From Fluviicoccus keumensis (GTDB lineage: Bacteria; Pseudomonadota; Gammaproteobacteria; Pseudomonadales; Moraxellaceae), in NCBI RefSeq assembly GCF_004217445.1, contig NZ_SHKX01000013.1, positions 460,079 to 524,078 of the forward strand: DNA of 64,000 nucleotides, in the 5' to 3' direction. The notes below the pieces were generated by a model, which did no database searches, was not told where the DNA came from, and was given only the letters and a program-made list of their open reading frames with translations. This document shows, piece by piece, positions 51,102 to 59,555 of this stretch (position 1 is its first letter; every line of letters begins with the position of its first letter). A program made the position numbers and the translations under genes.

Positions 51102-51944
51102 ATGGACACGGTGCGGCGAGAGGCCGTTTCCGTCGGCGAGGGCGAGCTGCGGGTGACGCTGGCCGGGGAAGGACCGCCGGTGCTGCTGGTGCACGGTTTT
51201 CCGGACGACGGCGAGGTCTGGCGGCACCAGATTCCGGCGCTGGCGGCGGCGGGGTTCCGGGTCATTGTCCCGGACCTGCGCGGCTGCGGCGACTCCTTCG
51301 CGCCCGACCGAACCGAAGACTACCGGCTGACGCGGCTGGTCGCCGACCTGGAAGCCCTGCTGGACGCCCTGGGCGTCGACACGGTGCGGCTGGCGGGGCA
51401 TGACTGGGGCGCGGTGATCGCCTGGCGTTTCGCGATGGCCTGTCCGCAGCGGGTGTGCTGTTACGCCGCGTTGTCCGTCGGCCATCCGCTGGCCTACGCC
51501 ACCGACGGGGCGATGCAAAAGCTGAAGGGCTGGTACGCGCTGTTCTTCCAGTGGCGCGGCGGCGCGGAACGGCTGCTGCGCGCCGGGCACTGGCGGCTGT
51601 TCCGCCGCCTGACCGGCCATCCCGGCGAAGCAGCCCGCTGGATCAGTCGTCTGGAGCGGCCGGGACGCTTGCGCGCCGCGCTGAACTATTACCGCGCCAA
51701 CCTGGTCGAGGTGCTGTTCCGGCGCGACTACCCGGCCGTGACCATGCCGGTGCTAGGCCTGTGGAGCAGCGGCGACCGTTTCCTCACCGAGCGCCAGATG
51801 CTGCGCTCCGCCGACTTCGTCTCCGGCGGCTGGCGCTACCGGCGCATCGAGGGCGCGGGGCACTGGCTGCCGCTGGACGCCCCGGCGGCCGTCAACGATC
51901 TGCTGATCCCCTTCTTTCGCGGAGAAAACCATGTTCCTTCCTGA
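51102..51944 (+). CDS. Alpha/beta hydrolase (epoxide hydrolase-like)
   Basis: This 280-residue hydrolase has VHGFPDDGEVWRHQIPALAA, the nucleophile motif AGHDWGAVIAWRF with a catalytic Asp, and a C-terminal EGAGHWLPLD histidine. The Asp nucleophile and HGFP motif favour epoxide or haloacid hydrolysis over ester cleavage. It lies 4 nt after the cupin gene and overlaps the next gene by 14 nt. Confidence 0.86.
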   Translation: MDTVRREAVSVGEGELRVTLAGEGPPVLLVHGFPDDGEVWRHQIPALAAAGFRVIVPDLRGCGDSFAPDRTEDYRLTRLVADLEALLDALGVDTVRLAGHDWGAVIAWRFAMACPQRVCCYAALSVGHPLAYATDGAMQKLKGWYALFFQWRGGAERLLRAGHWRLFRRLTGHPGEAARWISRLERPGRLRAALNYYRANLVEVLFRRDYPAVTMPVLGLWSSGDRFLTERQMLRSADFVSGGWRYRRIEGAGHWLPLDAPAAVNDLLIPFFRGENHVPS

Positions 51945-52590
51945 ACCGATGCGACGGCCGCTGCTGTGGCTGCTGGCCGTCCTGCTGCCGCTGTATATCG
52001 CCTGGCAACTGCCCGGATTGTACCGGGGCGCGATCACGGCGGCCGAGGCGGACACCTACCTGAGCACCCTCGCGGCGCGGCCGCTGCCGCCCGCCGCGCG
52101 CGATGAACTGCTGTTGGCCGCCCGGCGCTTCATGGCCGACGACGACGGCCGGCCGGTGTACATGCTCAACCTGATGCGCTACCACCCGGCGCTGCAGCGC
52201 GCGGCGGACAGCCCCGCGTTCGACGGCACGCCGCGCGAGGCGAATGCCCGCTACGAATCGTTGGCCATGCCCCTGCTGTTCCACCATGGCGGCCAGCCGC
52301 TGTACGGCGGCGAGGCCAGCGGCGACAACCTGCTGACCCAGGATGCGGCGCTCAATCACTGGAGCCGGGTGCTGGTGATCCGTTACCCCAGCCGCCGCGC
52401 CTTCATGGATCTGGTCACCGATCCCGCCTATGCGCCGATCGTGCCGTACAAGCTGATGGCGCTGCAGGTGGTGCTGACGCCGACCGCTTCCGAGGTGGTG
52501 CTGCCGCTGCTGTGGCCGGTGGCGCTGGTGCTGTGGCTGCTGACGCTGTGGGGCTTGTGGCGCGGCGCGCGCCGGGGAGGTGCGGCATGA
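51931..52590 (+). CDS. DUF1330-like protein with two membrane segments
   Basis: This 219-residue protein has transmembrane helices at about 8-25 and 188-208 and, between them, a ferredoxin-like domain with GRPVYMLNLMRYHPAL, GEASGDNLLTQDAALNHWSR and YPSRRAFMDLVTDPAYAPI, the DUF1330-type pattern. The membrane anchors are unusual for that group. Its role is unknown. It is translationally coupled on both sides. Confidence 0.75.
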   Translation: MFLPEPMRRPLLWLLAVLLPLYIAWQLPGLYRGAITAAEADTYLSTLAARPLPPAARDELLLAARRFMADDDGRPVYMLNLMRYHPALQRAADSPAFDGTPREANARYESLAMPLLFHHGGQPLYGGEASGDNLLTQDAALNHWSRVLVIRYPSRRAFMDLVTDPAYAPIVPYKLMALQVVLTPTASEVVLPLLWPVALVLWLLTLWGLWRGARRGGAA

Positions 52591-53729
52591 AGGCGGTCAT
52601 CTGTCACGAGCAGACGCTGAGCACCATCGACCTGCCCGAGCCGGTGCCCGGCAAGGGGCAGGCGGTGATCCGGGTGCTGCGCTGCGGCATCTGCGGTTCC
52701 GACCTGCACATGCGGCGGCATTGCGACCACATGGCGTCCATGGCGCGACGGGTGGGCATGGCCCACTTTCCCGACAGCGCCGATCCGCTGGTGTTCGGTC
52801 ACGAGTTCTGCGGCGAGGTGCTGGATTACGGTCCCGGCACCCGTCGCCGCCTGCCGACCGGCAGCCGGGTCTGCGCGGTGCCGTTGCGGCGGCGCGGCGA
52901 GCTCATCGACCTGATCGGCCTGTCCGCCCATGCCCCCGGCGCCTATGCCGAACGCGTGGTGGTGCAGGCCGACCTGATGGAAGCCGTGCCGGACGGGCTG
53001 TCGGCCGACCTGGCCGCCCTGGCGGAACCGATGGCGGTCGCCCTGCATGCCTACCGGCGCAGCGAGATCCGTTCCGGCGACGTGGCGGTGGTGATCGGCT
53101 GCGGGCCGGTGGGGCTGGGACTGATCGCCATGCTCAAGGCCCACGGCGTCCGCACCGTCATCGCCAGCGACTTCTCGCCGGGGCGTCGCGCCCTGGCCGC
53201 CGCCTGCGGCGCGGACCGCGTCATTGATCCGGCCGCGCATTCGCCCTTCACCGACTGGGCCAGCTACGGCCACCTGCCCGGCATGCCGGACCTGCTGGAA
53301 CTGGCGGTGTCCACCCGCGAAAAGCTGGGGCGGCTGCCGCTGCCGTGGTGGGGGGCCTGGCGGCTGGCGGAAGCGGCGGGCCTGAAGCCGAAGCGGCCGG
53401 TGGTGTTCGAATGCGTGGGCGTGCCGGGGGTGATCCGGCAATTGATGGAGCAGGCTCCGCTGACGTCGCGGATCGTGGTGGTGGGCGTCTGCATGCAGCC
53501 CGACACCTTCGAACCGGGCATCGGCATCAACAAGGAGATCGAATTGCGTTTTGCGCTGGGCTATTCGCCGCTGGAGTACCGCGACGCGCTGTACCTGCTG
53601 GCGGACGGGCGGCTGGCGGTGGAACGAATGATCACCGGCCGGGTGGGTCTGGATCAGGTGGCGCAGGCCTTCACCGATCTGGAAAATCCCGAGCTGCACG
53701 CGAAGATCCTGATTGATCCGTCGATGTGA
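52587..53729 (+). CDS. Zinc-dependent MDR alcohol dehydrogenase
   Basis: This is a 380-residue medium-chain dehydrogenase. The catalytic-zinc motif RCGICGSDLHM lies near 34, GHEFCGEVLDYG near 72, and the Rossmann motif VVIGCGPVGLGLIAML near 172. The usual structural-zinc cysteine cluster is missing, replaced by a RRRGELIDLIG loop. It probably oxidises a secondary alcohol to the ketone used by earlier enzymes. ATGA overlap couples it to the preceding gene. Confidence 0.88.
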   Translation: MKAVICHEQTLSTIDLPEPVPGKGQAVIRVLRCGICGSDLHMRRHCDHMASMARRVGMAHFPDSADPLVFGHEFCGEVLDYGPGTRRRLPTGSRVCAVPLRRRGELIDLIGLSAHAPGAYAERVVVQADLMEAVPDGLSADLAALAEPMAVALHAYRRSEIRSGDVAVVIGCGPVGLGLIAMLKAHGVRTVIASDFSPGRRALAAACGADRVIDPAAHSPFTDWASYGHLPGMPDLLELAVSTREKLGRLPLPWWGAWRLAEAAGLKPKRPVVFECVGVPGVIRQLMEQAPLTSRIVVVGVCMQPDTFEPGIGINKEIELRFALGYSPLEYRDALYLLADGRLAVERMITGRVGLDQVAQAFTDLENPELHAKILIDPSM

Positions 53730-53736
53730 ATCGCAT

Positions 53737-56478
53737 TTAGCCCGGCTCCCGCCGCAACAACGCCGCCAGCTCCTGCGGCGGCAGCGGCCGGCTGAGCAGG
53801 AAGCCCTGCACCAGATCGCAACCGGAGTCTTTGAGGAAGTCGCGCTGCGCCACCGTTTCCACCCCTTCCGCCACCGTTTGCAGGCGCAGGCTTTGCGCCA
53901 GGCCGATGATGCCGCGCACGATGGCGGCGCCGTCCGGATGGCGGGTGATTTCCTGCACGAAGGACAGGTCGATTTTCAACTGGTCGATGGGAAAACGGCG
54001 CAAATAGGCCAGCGAGGAATAGCCGGTGCCGAAGTCGTCCAGCGAGATTTCCAGCCCCAGCGCCTTCAGTTCTTCCAAGATGCGCACCGCTTCCTCGGCA
54101 TTGCGCATCACCGCGCTTTCGGTGATTTCCAGCTTCAGCAGGCGCGGCGGCAGGCCGCTCTCGGTCAGCGCGCGGCGTACCGTTTCCACCAGATGCCGGT
54201 CGCTGAACTGGCGGCCGGAGAGGTTGACCGCCACCCGCACTTCCAGCCCGTCCTGCCGCCAGCGCCGCGCCTGATCGCAGGCGCTGTGCAGCACCCATTC
54301 ACCGATCGGCACGATCAGCCCGGTTTCCTCGGCCAGCGGAATGAATTCGCCCGGAGAGATCAGCCCGCCGTCCTTGCCGCGCCAGCGCAGCAGCGCTTCG
54401 ACATCGCCGATGCGGCCCGTGGCCAGGTTGAGCAGCGGCTGGTAATGCAGCAACAGTTCATCGCGCGCCAGCGCCCGGCGCAGGCCGGTTTCCATTTCCA
54501 GGCGACGCATCGCCTCGGCGTTCATGCCCTGGGTGTAGAAACGGAAGGTGTTGCGGCCCGCTTCCTTGGCCGAATACATCGCGGCGTCGGCATTGCGCAG
54601 CAGCGTGTCGTAGTCGCCGCCGTCGGCCGGATAGACGCTGATGCCGATGCTGGCCGAGAGGTCGATCTCGCGCTCGCCGATCAGCAGCGGCCGGTTCAGC
54701 GCCTGCAACACCCGGCTGGCCAGTTGTGGCACATCCTGGATACTGGCCATGTCCGAGAGGATGATCACGAACTCGTCGCCGCCCAGCCGCGCCAGGGTGT
54801 CGCGCTCGCGCACGCAGTCGGCGAGCCGCCGGGCGGTCTGGCGCAGCACCTCGTCGCCGAAGGCGTGGCCGAGGCTGTCGTTGATGCGCTTGAAGTTGTC
54901 GAGGTCGAAAAACAGCATCGCCACCGAGCGTTCGTGGTGCGCGGCGTAGGCGATCGCCTGCCCGAAGCGGTCGCGCAGCAGGTGGCGCGTGGCCAGCCCG
55001 GTCAGCGCGTCCTGGTTGTTCTGGCGCTCCAGCTGTTCCTCGTACTGCTTGCGCTCGGTGATGTCGTTGAAGATACCGACATAATGGGTGACCGTGCCCG
55101 CCGGATCGCGCACCGGCGCCACCGACAGCTCATTCCAGAACAGGCTGCCGTCCTTGCGGTAATTGCGCAGCAGCGCCTCGCCTTCCCGGTTTTCGCGCAG
55201 CGCGGCGCGGATTTCCTCCATGCCCAGCTGCGCGGTGTCGTTGCCCAGCAGGAAGCGCGGATCGCGGCCCAGCACCTCGTCGCGGCGATAGCCGGTCATG
55301 CGCTCGAAGGCCGGATTGACATGCGCGATCGCGAACAGCAGCGGCGGTTGGGGGGCGGTGATGACAATGCCGTTGCTGGACGATTCCAGCACGCGGTTGC
55401 TGAGGCGGTTGGCTTCCTCGCTGGCGCGCAGCCGCAGTTCGGCCTGCAGCCGCAATTCCTCCTGTTCCTGGTTCTCCAGCGCGAAGGACAGGTCGCCCGC
55501 CATCTCGATCACCAGCCCCTTCAGCGTCTCGTCGAAGAACGCCGTTTCCGCCGCGAACAGGGTCAGCGCGCCGACGATGCGGCCTTGCAGGCGCAGCGGC
55601 AGCGAGGCCGCCGTTTGCAGCCCGGCCTCGCGCAGCGGCAGATGGATTGCCGCCAGCGCCGGTTCGGCCGCCAGGTCGTTGCAGAAGAAATCGCGCGCCT
55701 CGCCGATGGCGATTTCCACCGGCGTGCGCCGTTCGCCGTGCAGCCCGACGCGGGTCAGCCAGGCCTGGCCGATGCCGCTCCAGGCGGCGGGGACGATTTC
55801 GCCCCGATCCGCGTCGACCAGTCCGATCCAGGCCATGCTGAAGCCGCCGTGCTCGACGGCGATACGGCAGACCGCCTCGAACAGGGCCTGGCGGTCGCGC
55901 AGGTGCACAATCGCCTGATTGGTTTCGCTGAGGGCGACGTACAGCCGGTTGAGGCGCAGGATGCGCGCCTCCGACGCGGCCAGTTCGGCCACCCGCTGTT
56001 CCAGTTGAGCGCTGCGCTTCTCCAGCTTGCGCACCAGCACTTCGTTGTAGAGTTGCAGGCCTTCGTCCTTTGCCAGGGTCTGCGCCTGAGGCGGCTGGTC
56101 AGGGCGGATGGTGCGGGCCAGCACCTCTTTCACCCGGCGCATGAACGGCTCCGGCTCGGCGGGCTTGAGGATGAAGGCGTCCGCGCCCAGCCCCAGCCCC
56201 AGTTGTTCGTCCTGCGGCTCGGTGTAGGTGGCGGTGTAGACGATGAACGGCACTTCCGACAGCCCGGCGTCGGCCTTCCACGCGCGCAGCAGCGTGTAGC
56301 CGTCCATCACCGGCATCAGCAGGTCGCTGATGATCAGGTCGGGCTTTCGCTGCCGCGCCGCCGCCAGCGCCGCGACGCCGTTGGCCGCTTCCTCGACGCT
56401 GAAGCCGTAGCCTTGCAGCAGCACGCGCAGCAGGTAGAGGTTGGCCGCGTGGTCGTCGACAATCAGCACGTGCTTCAT
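53737..56478 (-). CDS. REC-GAF-PAS-GGDEF-EAL c-di-GMP signalling protein
   Basis: This is a 913-residue cytoplasmic protein. A REC domain (phospho-acceptor Asp52 in SDLLMPVMDG) is followed by a GAF domain at about 185-330 and a PAS domain at about 355-470. A GGDEF domain with intact RLGGDEFVIIL has an RxxD I-site five residues upstream; an EAL domain with EALLRW and DDFGTGYSSLAYLRRFP follows. Both synthesis and breakdown of c-di-GMP are possible. The start MKHVLIVDDH overlaps the upstream response regulator by ATGA; the frame extends further but is antisense-like. It is controlled by the adjacent kinase system by inference. Confidence 0.9.
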   Translation of the reverse strand: MKHVLIVDDHAANLYLLRVLLQGYGFSVEEAANGVAALAAARQRKPDLIISDLLMPVMDGYTLLRAWKADAGLSEVPFIVYTATYTEPQDEQLGLGLGADAFILKPAEPEPFMRRVKEVLARTIRPDQPPQAQTLAKDEGLQLYNEVLVRKLEKRSAQLEQRVAELAASEARILRLNRLYVALSETNQAIVHLRDRQALFEAVCRIAVEHGGFSMAWIGLVDADRGEIVPAAWSGIGQAWLTRVGLHGERRTPVEIAIGEARDFFCNDLAAEPALAAIHLPLREAGLQTAASLPLRLQGRIVGALTLFAAETAFFDETLKGLVIEMAGDLSFALENQEQEELRLQAELRLRASEEANRLSNRVLESSSNGIVITAPQPPLLFAIAHVNPAFERMTGYRRDEVLGRDPRFLLGNDTAQLGMEEIRAALRENREGEALLRNYRKDGSLFWNELSVAPVRDPAGTVTHYVGIFNDITERKQYEEQLERQNNQDALTGLATRHLLRDRFGQAIAYAAHHERSVAMLFFDLDNFKRINDSLGHAFGDEVLRQTARRLADCVRERDTLARLGGDEFVIILSDMASIQDVPQLASRVLQALNRPLLIGEREIDLSASIGISVYPADGGDYDTLLRNADAAMYSAKEAGRNTFRFYTQGMNAEAMRRLEMETGLRRALARDELLLHYQPLLNLATGRIGDVEALLRWRGKDGGLISPGEFIPLAEETGLIVPIGEWVLHSACDQARRWRQDGLEVRVAVNLSGRQFSDRHLVETVRRALTESGLPPRLLKLEITESAVMRNAEEAVRILEELKALGLEISLDDFGTGYSSLAYLRRFPIDQLKIDLSFVQEITRHPDGAAIVRGIIGLAQSLRLQTVAEGVETVAQRDFLKDSGCDLVQGFLLSRPLPPQELAALLRREPG

Positions 56479-56855
56479 GATTTTTCCGCAAGAAAGCGTT
56501 CGACATCGGCGGCGAAGGTGCGCGGGTCGATCGGCTTTTCCAGATAGCCGTGGCAACCGGAGGCGAGGCAGCGCTCGCGGTCGCCGGGCATGGCGTAGGA
56601 GGTGACGGCGATCACCGGGATGCCCGCCAGCGCCGGATTGGCGCGCAGCCGTTCCGCCACCTCGTAGCCGTCCATGCCCGGCAACTGGATGTCCAGCAGG
56701 ATCAGCACCGGCGGCGGCGTCATCGTGTCGGCCAGCCGCAAGCCGGTGGGGCCGTCCACCGCCGACACCACTTCCCAGCCGCGCGCCTGCAGCAGGAAGG
56801 TGGTCAGGTAGCGGTTCTGCTCGTTGTCCTCGATCAGCAGCATGCGTGAGCTCAT
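56475..56855 (-). CDS. Single-domain response regulator
   Basis: This 126-residue REC-only protein has phospho-acceptor Asp55 in LILLDIQLPGMDGYE and conserved Lys in YLEKPIDP. It lies between a histidine kinase and a REC-GGDEF-EAL protein, overlapping both by 4 nt, so it is probably a phosphorelay or competitor receiver for the kinase. No output domain is present. Confidence 0.92.
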   Translation of the reverse strand: MSSRMLLIEDNEQNRYLTTFLLQARGWEVVSAVDGPTGLRLADTMTPPPVLILLDIQLPGMDGYEVAERLRANPALAGIPVIAVTSYAMPGDRERCLASGCHGYLEKPIDPRTFAADVERFLAEKS

Positions 56856-59296
56856 GGCGCGTTCTCCTCCCCCGGGGGATGTTCCGGCAAGGTGACGGTG
56901 AAGACGCTGCCCTGCTCCCAGATGCTCTCGGCGTCAATCACCCCTCCCATCAGTGTGGCCAGCCGGCGGCAGATCGCCAGTCCCAGCCCGGTGCCGTCGT
57001 GGGTGCGCGACAGCGCCGAGTCCACCTGCCGGAATGGCTGGAACAGCCAGCTCATGTCCTCCGGCTTGATGCCGATGCCGGTATCCGCCACCCGCAGGCG
57101 CACCGCCGGACCCTTCACCCGGTCATCGGCCGCCGCCTCGACGGTCAGCGTCACCGTGCCCGCCTCGGTGAATTTGACGGCGTTGCCCAGCAGGTTCAGC
57201 AGGATCTGCTCCACGCGGCGCGCATCACCGGTCAGGGCGGGCAGGTTGTCCGCCACCCGCGCGACCAGCGCCAGTCCCTTCTTTTCCGCCAGGGGTTCAA
57301 TCATCGCCACCACCTTGCGCGCCGACGCCGCCAGGTCAAACGGCTCGGCGGCCATGCGCATTTCCCCGGCCTCGATCCGCGAAATGTCCAGCACATCGTT
57401 GATCAGCTCCAGCAGGCGGCGGGCGCTGACCTGCACCATGCCCAGCTGCTTCTTCTGTTCCTCGTTCAGCGGCCCGGCCAGTTCCAGCAGGATGATGCCG
57501 GTGAAGCCGATGATCGAATTCAGCGGCGTCCGCAACTCGTGGCTCATCGTCGCCAGGAAGGCCGATTTCAGCCGGTCGGCGGAGCGGGCGCGCTCGGTGG
57601 CCTCGCTCAGGTCGCGGGTGCGCTCGGCGATCTTGTGCTCCAGGCTTTCGTTGAGCAGGCGCAGCTCGTGTTCCGCCTGCTTGCGCTCGCTGATGTCGAT
57701 CGACAGCACGAAGATGCCCTCCGGCACCGGCTGCACGCGCACATCGAACCAGCCGGAACTGCCGTCGGCGAAATGGAATTCCTTCTCCTCGTGGAAAGCC
57801 TGCCGCTGTTCCATGCAACGCCGCAGCAGCCCGAAGACCTCGCTAGCCTCGATGCCCGGCCAGGCCTCCGGCATGGTGCGGCCCAGCAGCTCGCTGTTGG
57901 GGCGGCGGTTCTGGACGGCGGCGGCGTGGTTCAGGTACAGGTATCGCCAGTCGAAACCGATCAGCTGGAAGCTCTCCAGGCTGTTGTCCAGCGTGCGGCG
58001 GTAACGCTCCTCGCTCTCGCGCAGCGCCGCCTCGGCCCGCCGCTGCTCGGTCACATCGGTGCCGACGCTCAGGATCTCGGCAATCGCGCCTTGCGCATCG
58101 CGGACAATACGGTTGGTCCACGCCACCCAGACGCGCTCGCCGTTGCGGCGGACATTTTCATTGGTGTTGCGCTCGAAGGCCGCCGGGTCGGAGAGGATCT
58201 GGTCCATCAGCTGCTGCAGGTCGCGGCCGCTGCTCTCGGTCGGCGGCACGATCGTTTCCAGAACGTGCCGCCCCCGGATTTCCGACGGCGCATAACCGAA
58301 GAAGCGCTGGCCGTATTCATTGAGGAAGGTGATGCGGCCCGCCGCGTCCCAACGCAGGATGATGCTGTTGGCGTGCTCCACCAGCTCGCGGTATTGCTGC
58401 TCACCGGCGCGCAGGGCCGCCGTGCGCTGGCGGACGGTTTCCTCCAGCAGGGTGCGGCTGCGCGCCAGGGCGTAAAACAGCCCGCACAGCACGACCACGA
58501 ACAGGTTGCCGAACAGTTCGAACCACAGCACCAGCCGGTCCGACGACGCCCGCCAGCCCGGCGCGGGCACGGCCGCCAGCTCCCAATATCCTTCCGGCAG
58601 CGACACGCGGCTCAGCACCGGCTGCTGCGCGAACACCGCCGGGGCCCCGAAGAACACCTCGCCGGAAGAACGACGGATGGCCAGCCGCAAGCCGTGCATC
58701 AGCGGCTCGCTGATGCCGGACTCCGCCAGCAGGGGCTGCAGGTTCAGCACCACGCCCGCCAGCCGCGCCGGGCCGTCGCGCCCCTTGCCGACCGGCTTGC
58801 GCAGCACGATGCCGATACCGCCCTGGATCAGTTCGAGCGGACCGGTCAGGGTGGTGCGGCCGGTTTGCAGGGCGCGGTCGATATCGGTGCCATGCACGGA
58901 CAGCGGCGCGGTCAGCAGGTTGTAGCCCTGCGCCACCTCGTTGCCCTTGAGGGGATAAACATGGCGGATAACACCATCTTCAACCAGCTGATAGGCGCGG
59001 ATCCAGTCCGAACCGGCATGGAGGCCGGACGCAAAGGTCTGGAAGGAGGCCGGGTCCATCGCCCGGCCGTCGGCGGTGCGTTCGGCGGCGAACACCGCCA
59101 GGCTGTCCAGCTTGCCTTCCAGCCGGTCGAGGGAGCGTTGCAGCGATCGGGCCTGCGATTCCAGCATGACCCGGGCCCGCGCCCGCTCCTCCAGATCCAG
59201 CTGGTCGGCCAGGCGCAGCCCCAGCCACCATTGCGGCGGCGCCAGCAACAGCAGCGGCAGCGCCGCCCAGAGCAGCGCCTGGCGGCGAGGGGTCAT
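56852..59296 (-). CDS. CHASE-PAS histidine kinase
   Basis: This is an 814-residue membrane sensor kinase. The N-terminus has a transmembrane helix, a CHASE-type periplasmic sensor at about 45-245 (VYPLKGNEVAQGYNLL), a second helix near 265-280, two or three PAS domains at about 300-540, a coiled linker, HisKA with His586 in FLATMSHELRTPLNSIIGF, and HATPase with NLLGNAVKFTEAG and HDGTGLGLAICRRLA. No receiver is fused. It heads a translationally coupled operon with two receivers, one linked to c-di-GMP turnover. Confidence 0.92.
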   Translation of the reverse strand: MTPRRQALLWAALPLLLLAPPQWWLGLRLADQLDLEERARARVMLESQARSLQRSLDRLEGKLDSLAVFAAERTADGRAMDPASFQTFASGLHAGSDWIRAYQLVEDGVIRHVYPLKGNEVAQGYNLLTAPLSVHGTDIDRALQTGRTTLTGPLELIQGGIGIVLRKPVGKGRDGPARLAGVVLNLQPLLAESGISEPLMHGLRLAIRRSSGEVFFGAPAVFAQQPVLSRVSLPEGYWELAAVPAPGWRASSDRLVLWFELFGNLFVVVLCGLFYALARSRTLLEETVRQRTAALRAGEQQYRELVEHANSIILRWDAAGRITFLNEYGQRFFGYAPSEIRGRHVLETIVPPTESSGRDLQQLMDQILSDPAAFERNTNENVRRNGERVWVAWTNRIVRDAQGAIAEILSVGTDVTEQRRAEAALRESEERYRRTLDNSLESFQLIGFDWRYLYLNHAAAVQNRRPNSELLGRTMPEAWPGIEASEVFGLLRRCMEQRQAFHEEKEFHFADGSSGWFDVRVQPVPEGIFVLSIDISERKQAEHELRLLNESLEHKIAERTRDLSEATERARSADRLKSAFLATMSHELRTPLNSIIGFTGIILLELAGPLNEEQKKQLGMVQVSARRLLELINDVLDISRIEAGEMRMAAEPFDLAASARKVVAMIEPLAEKKGLALVARVADNLPALTGDARRVEQILLNLLGNAVKFTEAGTVTLTVEAAADDRVKGPAVRLRVADTGIGIKPEDMSWLFQPFRQVDSALSRTHDGTGLGLAICRRLATLMGGVIDAESIWEQGSVFTVTLPEHPPGEENAP

Positions 59297-59442
59297 GAGA
59301 GGTATCCGTCACGCATGTCCGTATCCCTTTGAGGGCCTGACGCGGCCTGTTATCCGGGCGAGTTTCCGGTCATTATTCGAGGTGGCCGCTGCTTCGAGTC
59401 TTGCCGATCCGGGCAGTGAAAACAAGCCTGAAAAATAGACAC

Positions 59443-59466
59443 TACCGTCACGACTACCAGACGGTA
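59443..59466. promoter_or_regulatory. Inverted repeat in divergent promoter region
   Basis: TACCGTC (59443-59449) and GACGGTA (59460-59466) form a perfect 7-bp dyad with a 10-nt spacer. TATGAT at 59478 may be the -10 box of the rightward gene. It may be an operator for either the kinase operon or the next gene. The rest of the 259-nt region shows no gene. Confidence 0.5.
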
Positions 59467-59555
59467 ACGTTGTGAATTATGATCCGTCGGACGCGCCAAC
59501 CGCCTCACGGGGTGCGGCCAGACACCATAAAAATCCAAGGAACCCGGGAGCCCTC

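Noticed and set aside
53713..56547. 944-codon plus-strand open frame
   Set aside because: It is antisense to the REC-GGDEF-EAL gene, whose domains and motifs are clear; the frame's composition is that of a reverse-strand shadow.
56479..56937. Upstream extension of the REC-GGDEF-EAL frame
   Set aside because: It overlaps the single-domain response regulator and the kinase end in another frame; MKHVLIVDDH at 56478 is a typical REC start.
56846..59332. 828-codon plus-strand open frame
   Set aside because: It is antisense to the histidine kinase and has no recognisable motif; it reflects absence of stop codons at high GC.
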